Origin: Bacilli bacterium
GTDB lineage: Bacteria > Bacillota_I > Bacilli_A > RF39 > UBA660
Direction of reading: 5' to 3'
NCBI GenBank assembly: GCA_017550205.1
Contig: JAFZPS010000011.1
Coordinates: 1-32,674, forward strand
Length of the DNA: 32,674 bases
The notes under the pieces are model-generated. The model had not been told where the DNA came from. It saw only the letters and a program-made list of their open reading frames with translations, and did no database searches. Numbering within the stretch: position 1 is the stretch's first letter; each line of letters starts with the position of its first letter. Shown here in pieces: positions 6,968 to 15,126 of the stretch. Position numbers and translations under genes: made by a program.

Positions 6968-6995
6968 ATTATACTAAAATTAAGTATTTTGTCAA
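6968..6995 (-). promoter_or_regulatory. Consensus promoter of tRNA-Gly
   Basis: On the - strand, TTGACA (6995-6990), a 16-nt spacer and TATAAT (6973-6968) are both perfect sigma-70/SigA hexamers, the strongest promoter in the window. Confidence 0.9.
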
Positions 6996-7003
6996 GTTTT
7001 TTT

Positions 7004-7035
7004 ATAAAAAAAATTAGTAAGTTTCCTTACTAATT
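7004..7035 (-). terminator. Terminator of the XRE/DUF4097 operon
   Basis: On the - strand, the perfect 10-bp stem AATTAGTAAG / CTTACTAATT has a GAAA loop and is followed by a T run. The stop codon of the DUF4097 gene (7030-7032) lies inside the stem. Confidence 0.88.
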
Positions 7036-7914
7036 ATTTACTATTATATCTCCGCTTGTAGTATTTATTTTTAATTCTACTTCAGCTTTACGATTATTTA
7101 CGTTTATTCTAGTATCTCCAGATATTACATGAGTATCAAAATAAATATCATTTGTCTTACCAATAATTACGTCTCCACTAATTACTCTTATTGAAGAATT
7201 AGTAGTTAAATTTAATTTATTTATTTTAATATCACCACTTGTAGTTTCTAGATTTAATTTACCATCAACATCCCCTATTTGCATATCTCCGCTTGTAGCT
7301 TTTACTTTTAATGATTTAGCAATATTTGTGACTTTTGTATCACCACTTGTGGTAGTTATATCTAGTGTTTTGCATGATCCTACTGATGTGTCTCCACTTG
7401 TAGTTTGAATTACTGTGTTAATAGAATTTTTTAAGTTAACATCGCCACTTCTAGTATTTATACTTACATCTTGTAGATCAATAAGAGAATCTACATCAGA
7501 TGAAGTACCTTCAACCATTAAGTTATAAGTAGTTCCTTTTGGTACTGTAATTTCTATTCTTGAATTACCTAATATTCCAAAAGAGAAACCTATTCTTATT
7601 TCATCTTTATTATCTATATATAGAGTATTATCTTTTACATATGCTTCTGGTTTTACATCTTTTCTATCATATATTTTTACTTCTATATTTTCTATTTCCT
7701 TTTCTAGGATTTTTACATCGTTATTAGTAGTTACTATGTTTAAATTACTAACACTTTCTGTAAATGTGTTTTCATATACTAATGATGTTTTTTCATATAA
7801 ATCTATTCCTTTTATATTAAATTTACCATTTAGTACTATTATTAATATAAAAGATAAAACTATAGCAATATTAGATAATAGTATTATTTTAACTATATTT
7901 AGAGCATTATTCAT
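7030..7914 (-). CDS. DUF4097-family beta-strand-repeat membrane protein
   Basis: 294 aa. One hydrophobic segment near the N terminus (about residues 7-28) acts as signal-anchor. The rest is a right-handed beta-helix-like array in which TTSGD or a close form (SGDVNL, TTSGDTSV, TTSGDTKV, ATSGDMQI, TTSGDIKI, ISGDVII) recurs about every 18-20 residues. This is the mark of the DUF4097 (putative adhesin) family, which is often encoded beside a membrane-bound regulator. The ATG at 7914 lies about 9 nt from GGAGA and fits better than the ATG at 7920. Either start overlaps the end of the upstream XRE gene, so the pair is co-translated. Probably extracytoplasmic; its biochemical role is not known. Confidence 0.85.
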   Translation of the reverse strand: MNNALNIVKIILLSNIAIVLSFILIIVLNGKFNIKGIDLYEKTSLVYENTFTESVSNLNIVTTNNDVKILEKEIENIEVKIYDRKDVKPEAYVKDNTLYIDNKDEIRIGFSFGILGNSRIEITVPKGTTYNLMVEGTSSDVDSLIDLQDVSINTRSGDVNLKNSINTVIQTTSGDTSVGSCKTLDITTTSGDTKVTNIAKSLKVKATSGDMQIGDVDGKLNLETTSGDIKINKLNLTTNSSIRVISGDVIIGKTNDIYFDTHVISGDTRINVNNRKAEVELKINTTSGDIIVNN

Positions 7915-8545
7915 TATCATTGTCTCCTTTCATACCAAAGGCAATTTTAATGATTGCTTGTACTGCAGCAAATACTAACCATATTATCCATGTAATATGC
8001 CAAGCTCCTGTTGCAAAGCTTACTAATAAGTAGATTATAGTAAATATAATAGAAACTAATTCTATAATACCATCCATCTTCTTCTCATCATTTGTCTTTT
8101 CTTTTTTCTTTTTAGTTATTGTAGTACTTAATACAATACCTTGGTAGATTAACATACATGTAGCTATACCACATAGTAAGAAGAATCCTCCTACCATAAA
8201 TCCTTCATTTAAATTGAATGACACTTCAGATACAATGATCCAAATGATTGATAAGAAATATAAGAATATTGCTGAAGTAATAAAAAGTGCTCTTTTCTTT
8301 TTATTATCCTTATTAATAAATTCTACTTCTTTCTCTTCTTTTTCTTCTTGTGTTCCATTAAGCAATTCATTAGTTGATATTTCATATAGTTCACATATAG
8401 GAACTATTTTATCAAAATCAGGTTTAGATTCATCTGTTTCCCATTTTGATACTGATTGTCTAGTAACATTTAATCTTTCTGCTACTTCTTCTTGAGATAA
8501 TCCTTTCTTTTTTCTCAATTCGTATAGTCTTTCTCCTAAAGACAT
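7907..8545 (-). CDS. XRE-family regulator with C-terminal membrane domain
   Basis: 212 aa. Residues 4-62 are a classical XRE HTH (LGERLYELRKKKGLSQEEVAERL, then TRQSVSKWETDESKP). A charged linker leads to about four hydrophobic segments (roughly 84-104, 113-135, 158-178, 180-203), so the DNA-binding domain would be tethered to the inside of the membrane. GGAGGTGATAGT before the ATG is a strong ribosome-binding site. It is first in an operon with the DUF4097 gene, which it overlaps. An envelope-state sensor controlling its own operon is inferred; the palindrome in its promoter fits that. Confidence 0.88.
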   Translation of the reverse strand: MSLGERLYELRKKKGLSQEEVAERLNVTRQSVSKWETDESKPDFDKIVPICELYEISTNELLNGTQEEKEEKEVEFINKDNKKKRALFITSAIFLYFLSIIWIIVSEVSFNLNEGFMVGGFFLLCGIATCMLIYQGIVLSTTITKKKKEKTNDEKKMDGIIELVSIIFTIIYLLVSFATGAWHITWIIWLVFAAVQAIIKIAFGMKGDNDNE

Positions 8546-8589
8546 ACTATCACCTCCATGACAAAAATATTACACCATTTAGCGGTTGC

Positions 8590-8620
8590 ACTCTACCAAC
8601 AGTTCTTGGAAATTTGTCAA
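8590..8620 (-). promoter_or_regulatory. Promoter and possible operator of the XRE/DUF4097 operon
   Basis: On the - strand, a perfect -35 TTGACA (8620-8615) is followed by a weak -10 (GGTAGA at 17 nt or TAGAGT at 19 nt). Between them lies CCAAGAACTGTTGG (8609-8596), whose CCAA/TTGG arms form a small dyad, placed where a bound repressor would block RNA polymerase. Confidence 0.5.
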
Positions 8621-8647
8621 CTTTTATTAACATTTAAATTATAACAT

Positions 8648-8676
8648 AAAAAAAGCAACTATTAATTGCTTTTTTA
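8648..8676 (-). terminator. Terminator of the HtrA gene
   Basis: The stem AAAAAAGCAA (8649-8658) / TTGCTTTTTT (8666-8675) has a 7-nt loop. On the - strand it begins within the TAA stop of htrA and ends in a T run. Confidence 0.85.
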
Positions 8677-9864
8677 TGATAAAGTTACTTCTACATCTTT
8701 TTCTTTATATTGTCTTCCTGAAATATACTTAATTTTTAGTGTTACTTTATCCCCTTTTTTCTTTTCATATAAGTAATCTGTGATTACTGAGAATTTTGTA
8801 ACTTCTTGATTATCTATTTTAACTATTATATTACCTATTTCTAATCCTGCTTTATCTGCTCCACTACCTGCTGATATTTTAGATATATATACTCCTAATG
8901 GCATATTGTATGTTGAAGCTTGTGCTTCAGTTAACATATATCCTTCTATTCCTATTTTACCACCTGTTTTATCTTCTTCACCATTCATTAATGCAGTTAC
9001 TAATTCTTTTACATCTGTGATTGGAATAGCAAATCCCATACCTTCTATTGAAGTACTATTTGAACTACTTGCAGAATATTTAGCAGAGTTAATCCCTACT
9101 ACTTCACCTTTATTATTTAATAATGCCCCACCTGAGTTTCCTCCATTTATGGCTGCATCTATTTGAATCATTCTATTGGTTACATCATCTATTTTTACTT
9201 CTCTATTTAATGCACTTACTACACCAGTAGTTACTGATTGTCCATAACCTAAGGCATTACCTATGGCTATTATTCCATTACCTACTTTTAATTCATTACT
9301 ATCTCCTAATGTAGCTATTTTTATAGCATTAATAGTATCATTGTCTAAGTCTTTCATTTTTACAGCTATTACTGCTACATCACGATTTTCTGATGCACCT
9401 TTTACTGTAGCATCTACACTCTTTTCATTTATGAATTGTACTGATAATTCAGTCGCATCTTCTATAACATGATTATTTGTTAATATTAATAATTCTGTAT
9501 CTGTTTTACTAATTATAATTCCAGATCCTGCACCTGTTGTATATGTATTACTGCTACTACCAAAGTTATAGAATGGACCATAGTATCCTGACTTTACTAA
9601 TGTCTTACTAGTGATTGCTACTATAGATGGCATTACTTCTTCTACTATTTCAGATACATCAGTAATGTAAATACCTTCTTTTATTTTAGTATTTGTTTCA
9701 GTATATGTTAATTCGGCTTTTTGTGTTGTACCTAAATTCTTTAATACATCTATTTTTAATAGTCCTACATTATTTAGAGCTATTATAAATGATATAAGTA
9801 TTAAGCATACAAATGAAATAACTACTATAATTACTATCTTTGAACTTTTATTCTTTTCTTTCAT
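8674..9864 (-). CDS. HtrA/DegP-like membrane-anchored serine protease with PDZ domain
   Basis: 396 aa. One membrane anchor at about residues 9-30. The trypsin-like (S1C) domain spans about 68-285 with the full catalytic triad: H132 in TNNHVIEDA, D162 in NRDVAV, and S244 in NGGNSGGAL. One PDZ domain follows (about 300-390; GVYISKISAGSGADKAGLEIGN). Length and layout match Bacillota HtrA proteins, which degrade misfolded proteins on the outer face of the membrane. GAGGGATAAT precedes the ATG. It appears to be its own unit, with a terminator behind it and an A/T-rich gap ahead. Which paralogue (HtrA, HtrB or YycK-like) cannot be settled. Confidence 0.95.
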   Translation of the reverse strand: MKEKNKSSKIVIIVVISFVCLILISFIIALNNVGLLKIDVLKNLGTTQKAELTYTETNTKIKEGIYITDVSEIVEEVMPSIVAITSKTLVKSGYYGPFYNFGSSSNTYTTGAGSGIIISKTDTELLILTNNHVIEDATELSVQFINEKSVDATVKGASENRDVAVIAVKMKDLDNDTINAIKIATLGDSNELKVGNGIIAIGNALGYGQSVTTGVVSALNREVKIDDVTNRMIQIDAAINGGNSGGALLNNKGEVVGINSAKYSASSSNSTSIEGMGFAIPITDVKELVTALMNGEEDKTGGKIGIEGYMLTEAQASTYNMPLGVYISKISAGSGADKAGLEIGNIIVKIDNQEVTKFSVITDYLYEKKKGDKVTLKIKYISGRQYKEKDVEVTLS

Positions 9865-9930
9865 ATTATCCCTCTTTTCAATTATTCTTTATTACTATAA
9901 TACCAAAATATTAAATAAATGTTAAATATT

Positions 9931-10872
9931 TTATCCGTGACGTCCTCCACCACCATGACTAAATCCTGATGATCCAGAGTGGAATGAATGACCACCACCA
10001 CCGTGGTGAGATCCACTACTTGAAGAAACTGTATAACTTGATGTATGACTTCTTAAGAATGTATCTTCTCTTTTTGTAATATTAATTGAATTTTGATCTA
10101 TGTATTCTCCTGCTTTTTGTGCTTTCTTAACCATTTTATTTTTAGATACCATTACTAATACAATAGTTAAAGCTACTACAAAACCTGCTAGAAATGCTAT
10201 ACCTATTGGTGGATGATACTTAGGTTTTACTCTATGCATATTACCATTATTATCTAAATAATAATTACTTGCTGTAGATGGATAACCTTCTTTTATATAG
10301 TTATCTGTATAAGTAATCCATTTACTAAATCCTTCATAATAATTACCATTATGTATATCATAATATATATCATCTAATATACGATTTACTCTATAATCAT
10401 TTAAATATAATTGAGCATTACCTGAAGTAGACATATGATAATACGGATCTAATGAATATGTATTTCTAAGTAATAATACTCCACTATAATATTCTATATT
10501 AAGACCAAAGTCATTATAATCATAAAAGTCATCTGCATATTCTTGATTCTTTATATCATTAGTATAAGCAAAATTATCAGTTACAATTACCATATCCATA
10601 TTATTATCTTCTATAAACTTATCTATTTTTGCTTTTAATAATTGTTCTTCTTCATCTGTTAATATATCTGAAAAGTCATATATTTTTTCACTTGCATCTA
10701 CTTTTTTAGTATTCATTATATAAGATAATTTACTATTTATATCTTGAACATTTTTATTAACACCATAGTTTTCTAATTCATTTCTATCATATGTATTAGT
10801 TGATGCATAAACATTTACTGTACATAATAATGTTAGAAGTACTATAAATACTATATTAAATATTTTTTTCAT
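9931..10872 (-). CDS. Secreted/membrane TPM-domain protein with Gly/His/Ser-rich tail
   Basis: 313 aa. A signal peptide (1-23, ending VYA) is followed by a TPM-type domain (about 64-195: YDFSDILTDEEEQLLKAKI, then MDMVIVTDNF). A transmembrane segment (about 221-243) and a short tail rich in Ser, Gly and His (about 280-313) follow. The tail's repeated HGGGGHSFH-like pieces resemble those of other TPM proteins such as YgcG. The domain would face outside with the His-rich tail in the cytosol. TPM proteins are linked to membrane protein quality control and photosystem repair, but the bacterial role is unclear. Its ATG overlaps the TAA stop of the Zn-ribbon gene (TAATG), so the two are coupled and probably act together. 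Confidence 0.8.
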   Translation of the reverse strand: MKKIFNIVFIVLLTLLCTVNVYASTNTYDRNELENYGVNKNVQDINSKLSYIMNTKKVDASEKIYDFSDILTDEEEQLLKAKIDKFIEDNNMDMVIVTDNFAYTNDIKNQEYADDFYDYNDFGLNIEYYSGVLLLRNTYSLDPYYHMSTSGNAQLYLNDYRVNRILDDIYYDIHNGNYYEGFSKWITYTDNYIKEGYPSTASNYYLDNNGNMHRVKPKYHPPIGIAFLAGFVVALTIVLVMVSKNKMVKKAQKAGEYIDQNSINITKREDTFLRSHTSSYTVSSSSGSHHGGGGHSFHSGSSGFSHGGGGRHG

Positions 10873-11978
10873 TATAGCATTGCACCTCCTAAAAGATAAA
10901 TAATTAGACTAAAAATCATAATACCAGCAAATATACTTATAAATATTATAAAGAAGTATAAGAATGCTTTACCTACATCTAATGGTATATTTCCTATAAA
11001 TTCGCCTGTTTGTCCATTCATAGCAAATATATACATCTTATCTTTATATTTAACATTTACCATCCATACTGGTAACATTGCATAGTATCTTTTATTTTCT
11101 TTAGCTATTATTGTATCTTTTGTGATTGTTTTTGTAGTGTAATGACCTGTATCATTTTTTAATACTTCTTTTGTTGAATTAATACTTCTATCAGCAGCTT
11201 CTGCAAATACATCTTTTGCTTCTTGATCATATCTTTCTGCATAGAATCCTGAGAGATATGCATGATTATATGGAACTAATTCATTATAATTAAATGGTTC
11301 TATTGTATTCATAATATCATTTTCAAATCTAGTTGAACCATCTATAGGTATTTTTATGTAATCTATTGTTCCACCACGAATTACTCTATAATAATTAGTT
11401 TTAGTATAATGTGTATTTCCTATTCTCCAAGTTTCTACTGTAGTGGCACTCATTTCTATATCTCCACTATTATTTATATCAAATAACCAGAATGGTATAT
11501 ATATACCTCTAATTTTTTCAATATTTTGTTCATTATTAAAATCTTTAGGCATTAATGGTCTTCCCTTAGATAAGCCTTTAAATGCTTCTATAGCATCTTT
11601 TTTTTCATTTTTAAATGGAATAACCAAGTCTGGGGAAAACTTACCTGATAATTTACTTTGAAGTATTGCAGTATTACCACAATATACACAGAATGTAGCT
11701 GCTGTTTCAGAATCAGCTATAATTTCTGCTCCACAGCTTTCACAGTGATATGAAACATACTCAATATTATCATCTTCTACTTTAGCATCTTTTCTATTTT
11801 TCTTTTCAGTAGATGCATTATCAGAATGAGATTGCATTTCTTCTAAAGTAAATTCACTACCACAGTAAACACACTTCCATTTACCTAGTTTAGGATTAAA
11901 TTTAATTGATGCTCTACAAGAAGGGCATCTATTTTCTAGTGAATCTTCTTTTTTCTTTTTTACTTTTTCTTCAGCCAT
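10872..11978 (-). CDS. Double zinc-ribbon protein with C-terminal membrane anchor
   Basis: 368 aa. Two zinc ribbons are visible: C18/C21 with C36/C39, and C79/C82 with C97/C100, each of the CPxC...CxYCG type seen in TFIIB-like ribbons. A conserved domain (about 110-320; DLVIPFKNEKKDAIEAFK, then GIYIPFWLFDI) follows, then one transmembrane helix near the C terminus (about 337-362). In many Bacillota this family neighbours TPM or SPFH/DnaK-type membrane proteins. AGGTGATTAA precedes the ATG. It is the first gene of a two-gene operon with the TPM gene, suggesting one membrane-associated complex. Molecular function is unknown. Confidence 0.8.
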   Translation of the reverse strand: MAEEKVKKKKEDSLENRCPSCRASIKFNPKLGKWKCVYCGSEFTLEEMQSHSDNASTEKKNRKDAKVEDDNIEYVSYHCESCGAEIIADSETAATFCVYCGNTAILQSKLSGKFSPDLVIPFKNEKKDAIEAFKGLSKGRPLMPKDFNNEQNIEKIRGIYIPFWLFDINNSGDIEMSATTVETWRIGNTHYTKTNYYRVIRGGTIDYIKIPIDGSTRFENDIMNTIEPFNYNELVPYNHAYLSGFYAERYDQEAKDVFAEAADRSINSTKEVLKNDTGHYTTKTITKDTIIAKENKRYYAMLPVWMVNVKYKDKMYIFAMNGQTGEFIGNIPLDVGKAFLYFFIIFISIFAGIMIFSLIIYLLGGAML

Positions 11979-12020
11979 TTAATCACCTACTCTATTTATA
12001 ATTATATAATATTTTATGAC

Positions 12021-12044
12021 ATAAAAAAAGAGAAAATCTCTTTA
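12021..12044 (-). terminator. Terminator of the lipoprotein/S51/gpmI operon
   Basis: On the - strand, AAAGAGA (12043-12037), a 3-nt loop and TCTCTTT (12033-12027) are followed by a run of T. The TAA stop of gpmI lies at the foot of the stem. Confidence 0.82.
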
Positions 12045-13544
12045 TTTAATTAAACTTTCTCCATTAATTTCTACTGGTATTGGTATATTCATTAGAGTTA
12101 ATATTGTAGGTGCAATATCAGCTAATTTACCATGTTCTTTTAGTTCTAATTTCTTAGTTATCATAAATGGTACTGGATTAGTTGTATGTGTTGTACAAAC
12201 TGTACCATCAGGGTTCATCATAACATCACAATTACCATGATCTGATGTAATTATCATTATTCCATCTAATTCAGTAACTTTATCATAAACTCTTTTTAAA
12301 CAGGTATCAATAAACTCTACTGCAGTCTTAGCAGCTTCATATACTCCAGTATGACCTACCATATCTCCATTAGCATAGTTTAATACTACGAAATCTAAAT
12401 AATCTTTATCTAATTCATTTAATAATGTATTAGTTACTTCTTCTGCACTCATTTCTGGTTTTAAATCATATGTAGCTACTTTAGGAGATGGTATAAGTAT
12501 TTGTTTTTTTCCATTTAGATCTACATCTTTATCTCCATCAAAGAAATGTGTAACATGAGCATACTTTTCTGTTTCAGCTATTCTTAATTGATTTAATCCT
12601 AGATTAGATAAATATTCTCCTAAACCATTAGTTATTTCTTGATGAGTAAATGCAGTTAATCCTTTAACTGTATCACAGATAGGCATCATAGAAACAAACT
12701 TAATATTATTGTATTTAGTAGTTTCCATTGGAGACTCATCTGGATTAGTAATAGCAGTAAACATTTCTCTTAATCTATCTGGTCTATAGTTCCATACTAT
12801 TATTCCATCATTATCACTTAATTTACCTTCATTAATTACACTAGGTAATATAAATTCATCTGTAATACCTTTAGTATATTGGTCTTCAAATACTTCTAAA
12901 AAGTCATTATACTTATTACCTATTCCATAGCATATAGCATCATATGCTAGTTTTAATCTGTCATAATTATTATCTCTATCCATAGCATAATATCTACCTG
13001 AAATAGTAGCTATCTTACCATCATTTTTTTCATTAATCTTTTCTTCTAATTTTTTAATAAATTTAGGTGCACTATGTATATCAGTATCTCTTCCATCAGT
13101 AAATAAATGAAAGTAAATTTCTTTTATACCATTAGCTCTACACATATCAATAATAGCCATTATATGAGAAGTATGTGAATGAATTCCTCCATCACTAATT
13201 AATCCCATTAAGTGTAATTTAGAATTGTTTTCTTTTACATGATTCATTACTTTTAAAATATTTTCATTAGAGAAAAATGATTTATCTTCTATAGCATGAT
13301 TAATCATTTCTAAAGATTGGTATACAATTCTTCCTGCACCTATATTCATATGTCCTACTTCACTAGTACCCATTTGTCCTTTAGGTAAACCTACTTCTTG
13401 TCCACTTGCTTCTAGGCAAGTATAACAGTAATTATCTTTTATAAAATCTAGAGTTGGAGTATTAGCATTATCAAAGGCATTATAAGGACCTTTTGGTGCT
13501 ATACCGCAACCATCTAATATACATAATACTAAAGGTTTTTTCAT
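12042..13544 (-). CDS. gpmI: 2,3-bisphosphoglycerate-independent phosphoglycerate mutase
   Basis: 500 aa, close to the usual 505-515. It interconverts 3- and 2-phosphoglycerate in glycolysis, using two Mn2+ ions and a phosphoserine intermediate. Visible landmarks are D11 (CILDGCGI), the catalytic S61 in GQMGTSEVGHMNIGAGR, DGRDTDIHSAP, RYYAMDRD, NYRPDR, YANGDMVGHTG and TSDHGN near the C terminus. Its ATG overlaps the TGA stop of the peptidase-like gene (ATGA), and its AGGAGG ribosome-binding site lies inside that gene. Its company is unusual: gpmI normally sits with eno, pgk and tpiA, but here it follows a peptidase and a lipoprotein. Confidence 0.97.
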   Translation of the reverse strand: MKKPLVLCILDGCGIAPKGPYNAFDNANTPTLDFIKDNYCYTCLEASGQEVGLPKGQMGTSEVGHMNIGAGRIVYQSLEMINHAIEDKSFFSNENILKVMNHVKENNSKLHLMGLISDGGIHSHTSHIMAIIDMCRANGIKEIYFHLFTDGRDTDIHSAPKFIKKLEEKINEKNDGKIATISGRYYAMDRDNNYDRLKLAYDAICYGIGNKYNDFLEVFEDQYTKGITDEFILPSVINEGKLSDNDGIIVWNYRPDRLREMFTAITNPDESPMETTKYNNIKFVSMMPICDTVKGLTAFTHQEITNGLGEYLSNLGLNQLRIAETEKYAHVTHFFDGDKDVDLNGKKQILIPSPKVATYDLKPEMSAEEVTNTLLNELDKDYLDFVVLNYANGDMVGHTGVYEAAKTAVEFIDTCLKRVYDKVTELDGIMIITSDHGNCDVMMNPDGTVCTTHTTNPVPFMITKKLELKEHGKLADIAPTILTLMNIPIPVEINGESLIK

Positions 13545-14344
13545 ATTTCCCTCCTATATATATTCTTTTCTAATAATTCACTTAGTGGTTTAAACTCTTG
13601 TGAATCATCTATTCTTTCTTGTAGATATTCTCCATCTTGCCAATAAGCTCTATAACCATATGGTTCTATATTATGGTAAGATGCATCACTCATTATTAAT
13701 CTATATTTATCATCTACTATTTCTAAAGCAGTACAATTTGACATAAACAAACCAATTTGGTCTGTTTTCTTTAATAATTCTTTAACACTATCTTGTCTAC
13801 CAGGTTCATCACTGTGTGGAACAAATAATCCATCAATGAATCCTAAACATTCCATTCCTATTAATGGTTGGTCTGGTCCATATTTAATTTTTAATGAATC
13901 TGTTGAACATTCTTTAAACCAACAATTTGCTCCAGCAGATACTCCACACATTACTTTTCCATCTTCCCAGGCTTTTCTTAATATTTTATCAAATCCTGTT
14001 TCTTTCCAAAGTTTAATCATATCAAGTGTATTTCCTCCACCTTCATAGATTATATCAGCCCAATCTATTAAACTTTGTACATATTCTTTATCATTTAATT
14101 TATCACTTTTTAAATCTTTACATGGACAATTATATTTTCCATTATAGATATTATTTATTACTTCAAAATAGAATTGTTGATTTTCTAATAACTGTGAATG
14201 TGCTATCATTAAGACATTTGGATGTTCTTTTCCTGTTAATTTTATAATTTCTTGATCCATAGGTCCTGTTTCATAAGGATACTTTACTCCATTTTTTACT
14301 CTTCCGTTTTCTCCTCCACCAATAGCTACTATTTTTCTATTCAT
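13541..14344 (-). CDS. Peptidase E-like (S51 family) cytoplasmic protein
   Basis: 267 aa. The class I glutamine-amidotransferase-like fold of the S51 family is suggested by AIGGGENG at the N terminus, IIYEGGGNTLDMIK (about 98-111) and the nucleophile elbow CGVSAGANCWF with Ser136. A possible catalytic His is H177 in FVPHSDE. Family members include peptidase E, which cleaves Asp-X dipeptides, and cyanophycinase. The ATG at 14344 follows AGGTGATAAT and is preferred to the ATG at 14359, which would overlap the upstream gene. It lies between the lipoprotein and gpmI in one operon. Substrate unknown. Confidence 0.83.
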   Translation of the reverse strand: MNRKIVAIGGGENGRVKNGVKYPYETGPMDQEIIKLTGKEHPNVLMIAHSQLLENQQFYFEVINNIYNGKYNCPCKDLKSDKLNDKEYVQSLIDWADIIYEGGGNTLDMIKLWKETGFDKILRKAWEDGKVMCGVSAGANCWFKECSTDSLKIKYGPDQPLIGMECLGFIDGLFVPHSDEPGRQDSVKELLKKTDQIGLFMSNCTALEIVDDKYRLIMSDASYHNIEPYGYRAYWQDGEYLQERIDDSQEFKPLSELLEKNIYRREI

Positions 14345-14352
14345 ATTATCAC

Positions 14353-15045
14353 CTAACACATATCTTTCTTACATGTAATTTGTTCTTCTTCATAGCAAGT
14401 CATTAAGCATTTAAATTTATTATAGATTTCTTTCTTTTGTTTATCAGTTAATTTAGCATATGGATCAATTAAACTTTCTGGAATACCTTCTTCCATTTGA
14501 ACTGCTGTTCCATTAGATACTACTACTACATTAGGAGCATATATTCTTTTTTCTCCTGTATAGATTTTTTCATTATCTTTTGTAAGAGTATAATCACTTA
14601 ATACATTACTAAAATGCTCTATTAGTTTTAAGTAATCTTTATCTCCTTCTTGAACAGTAATAATATTATTATTTTCATCTACTTGTTTAACATCTCTTAT
14701 ATCTTTTACATCTACATAATATATTTTATCTATACCTTTATCTTTAGCTACATTAATTAACTCAGTAATTACACTTCTACACCATGGACATTCTTTGAAT
14801 CCAAAGTACACTATAAATGTTTCTTTATTTTCTACTCTTTTAACTATATCAGTTGTAGTTTGATAGATAATTGGATTAGCTGTTGGAATATTTAATTCTC
14901 TATATTTATTACCATGTCCATTATCTTTATTATTTATACTTTCATATTCTTCTTTAAATTTATAAGCATCTGTTGTTTTATCTACACATCCTGTTAATAA
15001 AAATAAGCTTAATAATATTATTGTTGTTAGTACTATCTTTTTCAT
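14353..15045 (-). CDS. Thioredoxin-fold lipoprotein with CPWC motif
   Basis: 230 aa. The lipoprotein signal peptide ends in the lipobox LLTGC with the modified Cys at 20. A thioredoxin-like strand leads into FGFKECPWCRSVITEL, with the redox pair C86/C89 spaced CPWC. The region YYVDVKDIRDV then resembles the next beta strand. A Cys-rich end (TCYEEEQITCKKDMC) adds four more cysteines. This layout suggests an outer-face thiol-disulfide protein similar to bacteriocin-transport accessory proteins. It is the first gene of the operon with the S51-like gene and gpmI. The redox partner is not evident. Confidence 0.8.
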   Translation of the reverse strand: MKKIVLTTIILLSLFLLTGCVDKTTDAYKFKEEYESINNKDNGHGNKYRELNIPTANPIIYQTTTDIVKRVENKETFIVYFGFKECPWCRSVITELINVAKDKGIDKIYYVDVKDIRDVKQVDENNNIITVQEGDKDYLKLIEHFSNVLSDYTLTKDNEKIYTGEKRIYAPNVVVVSNGTAVQMEEGIPESLIDPYAKLTDKQKKEIYNKFKCLMTCYEEEQITCKKDMC

Positions 15046-15062
15046 AATTACACCTCAATATA

Positions 15063-15071
15063 ATTATAACA
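15063..15071 (-). promoter_or_regulatory. Extended -10 promoter of the lipoprotein operon
   Basis: TGTTATAAT on the - strand lies 17 nt before the ATG, so the leader would be very short. No convincing -35 is seen. Confidence 0.55.
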
Positions 15072-15091
15072 AATTTCTTATATTTTTACAT

Positions 15092-15124
15092 AAAAAAATA
15101 ACTCAACAATTAGTTGAGTTATTT
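15092..15124 (-). terminator. Terminator of the 15127 gene
   Basis: The perfect 12-bp stem AAATAACTCAAC / GTTGAGTTATTT has a 5-nt loop, followed on the - strand by a T run. Confidence 0.9.
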
Positions 15125-15126
15125 AA

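Noticed and set aside
7030..7914. SGD-rich repeats taken as a DNA repeat or CRISPR-like array
   Set aside because: The periodicity is at protein level (beta-helix turns of DUF4097), with diverged nucleotides and no equal-length spacers.
9900..9931. AT-only inverted repeat between the htrA and TPM genes as a terminator
   Set aside because: It is composed almost only of A and T with no strong stem or following T tract, so it cannot be told from background.
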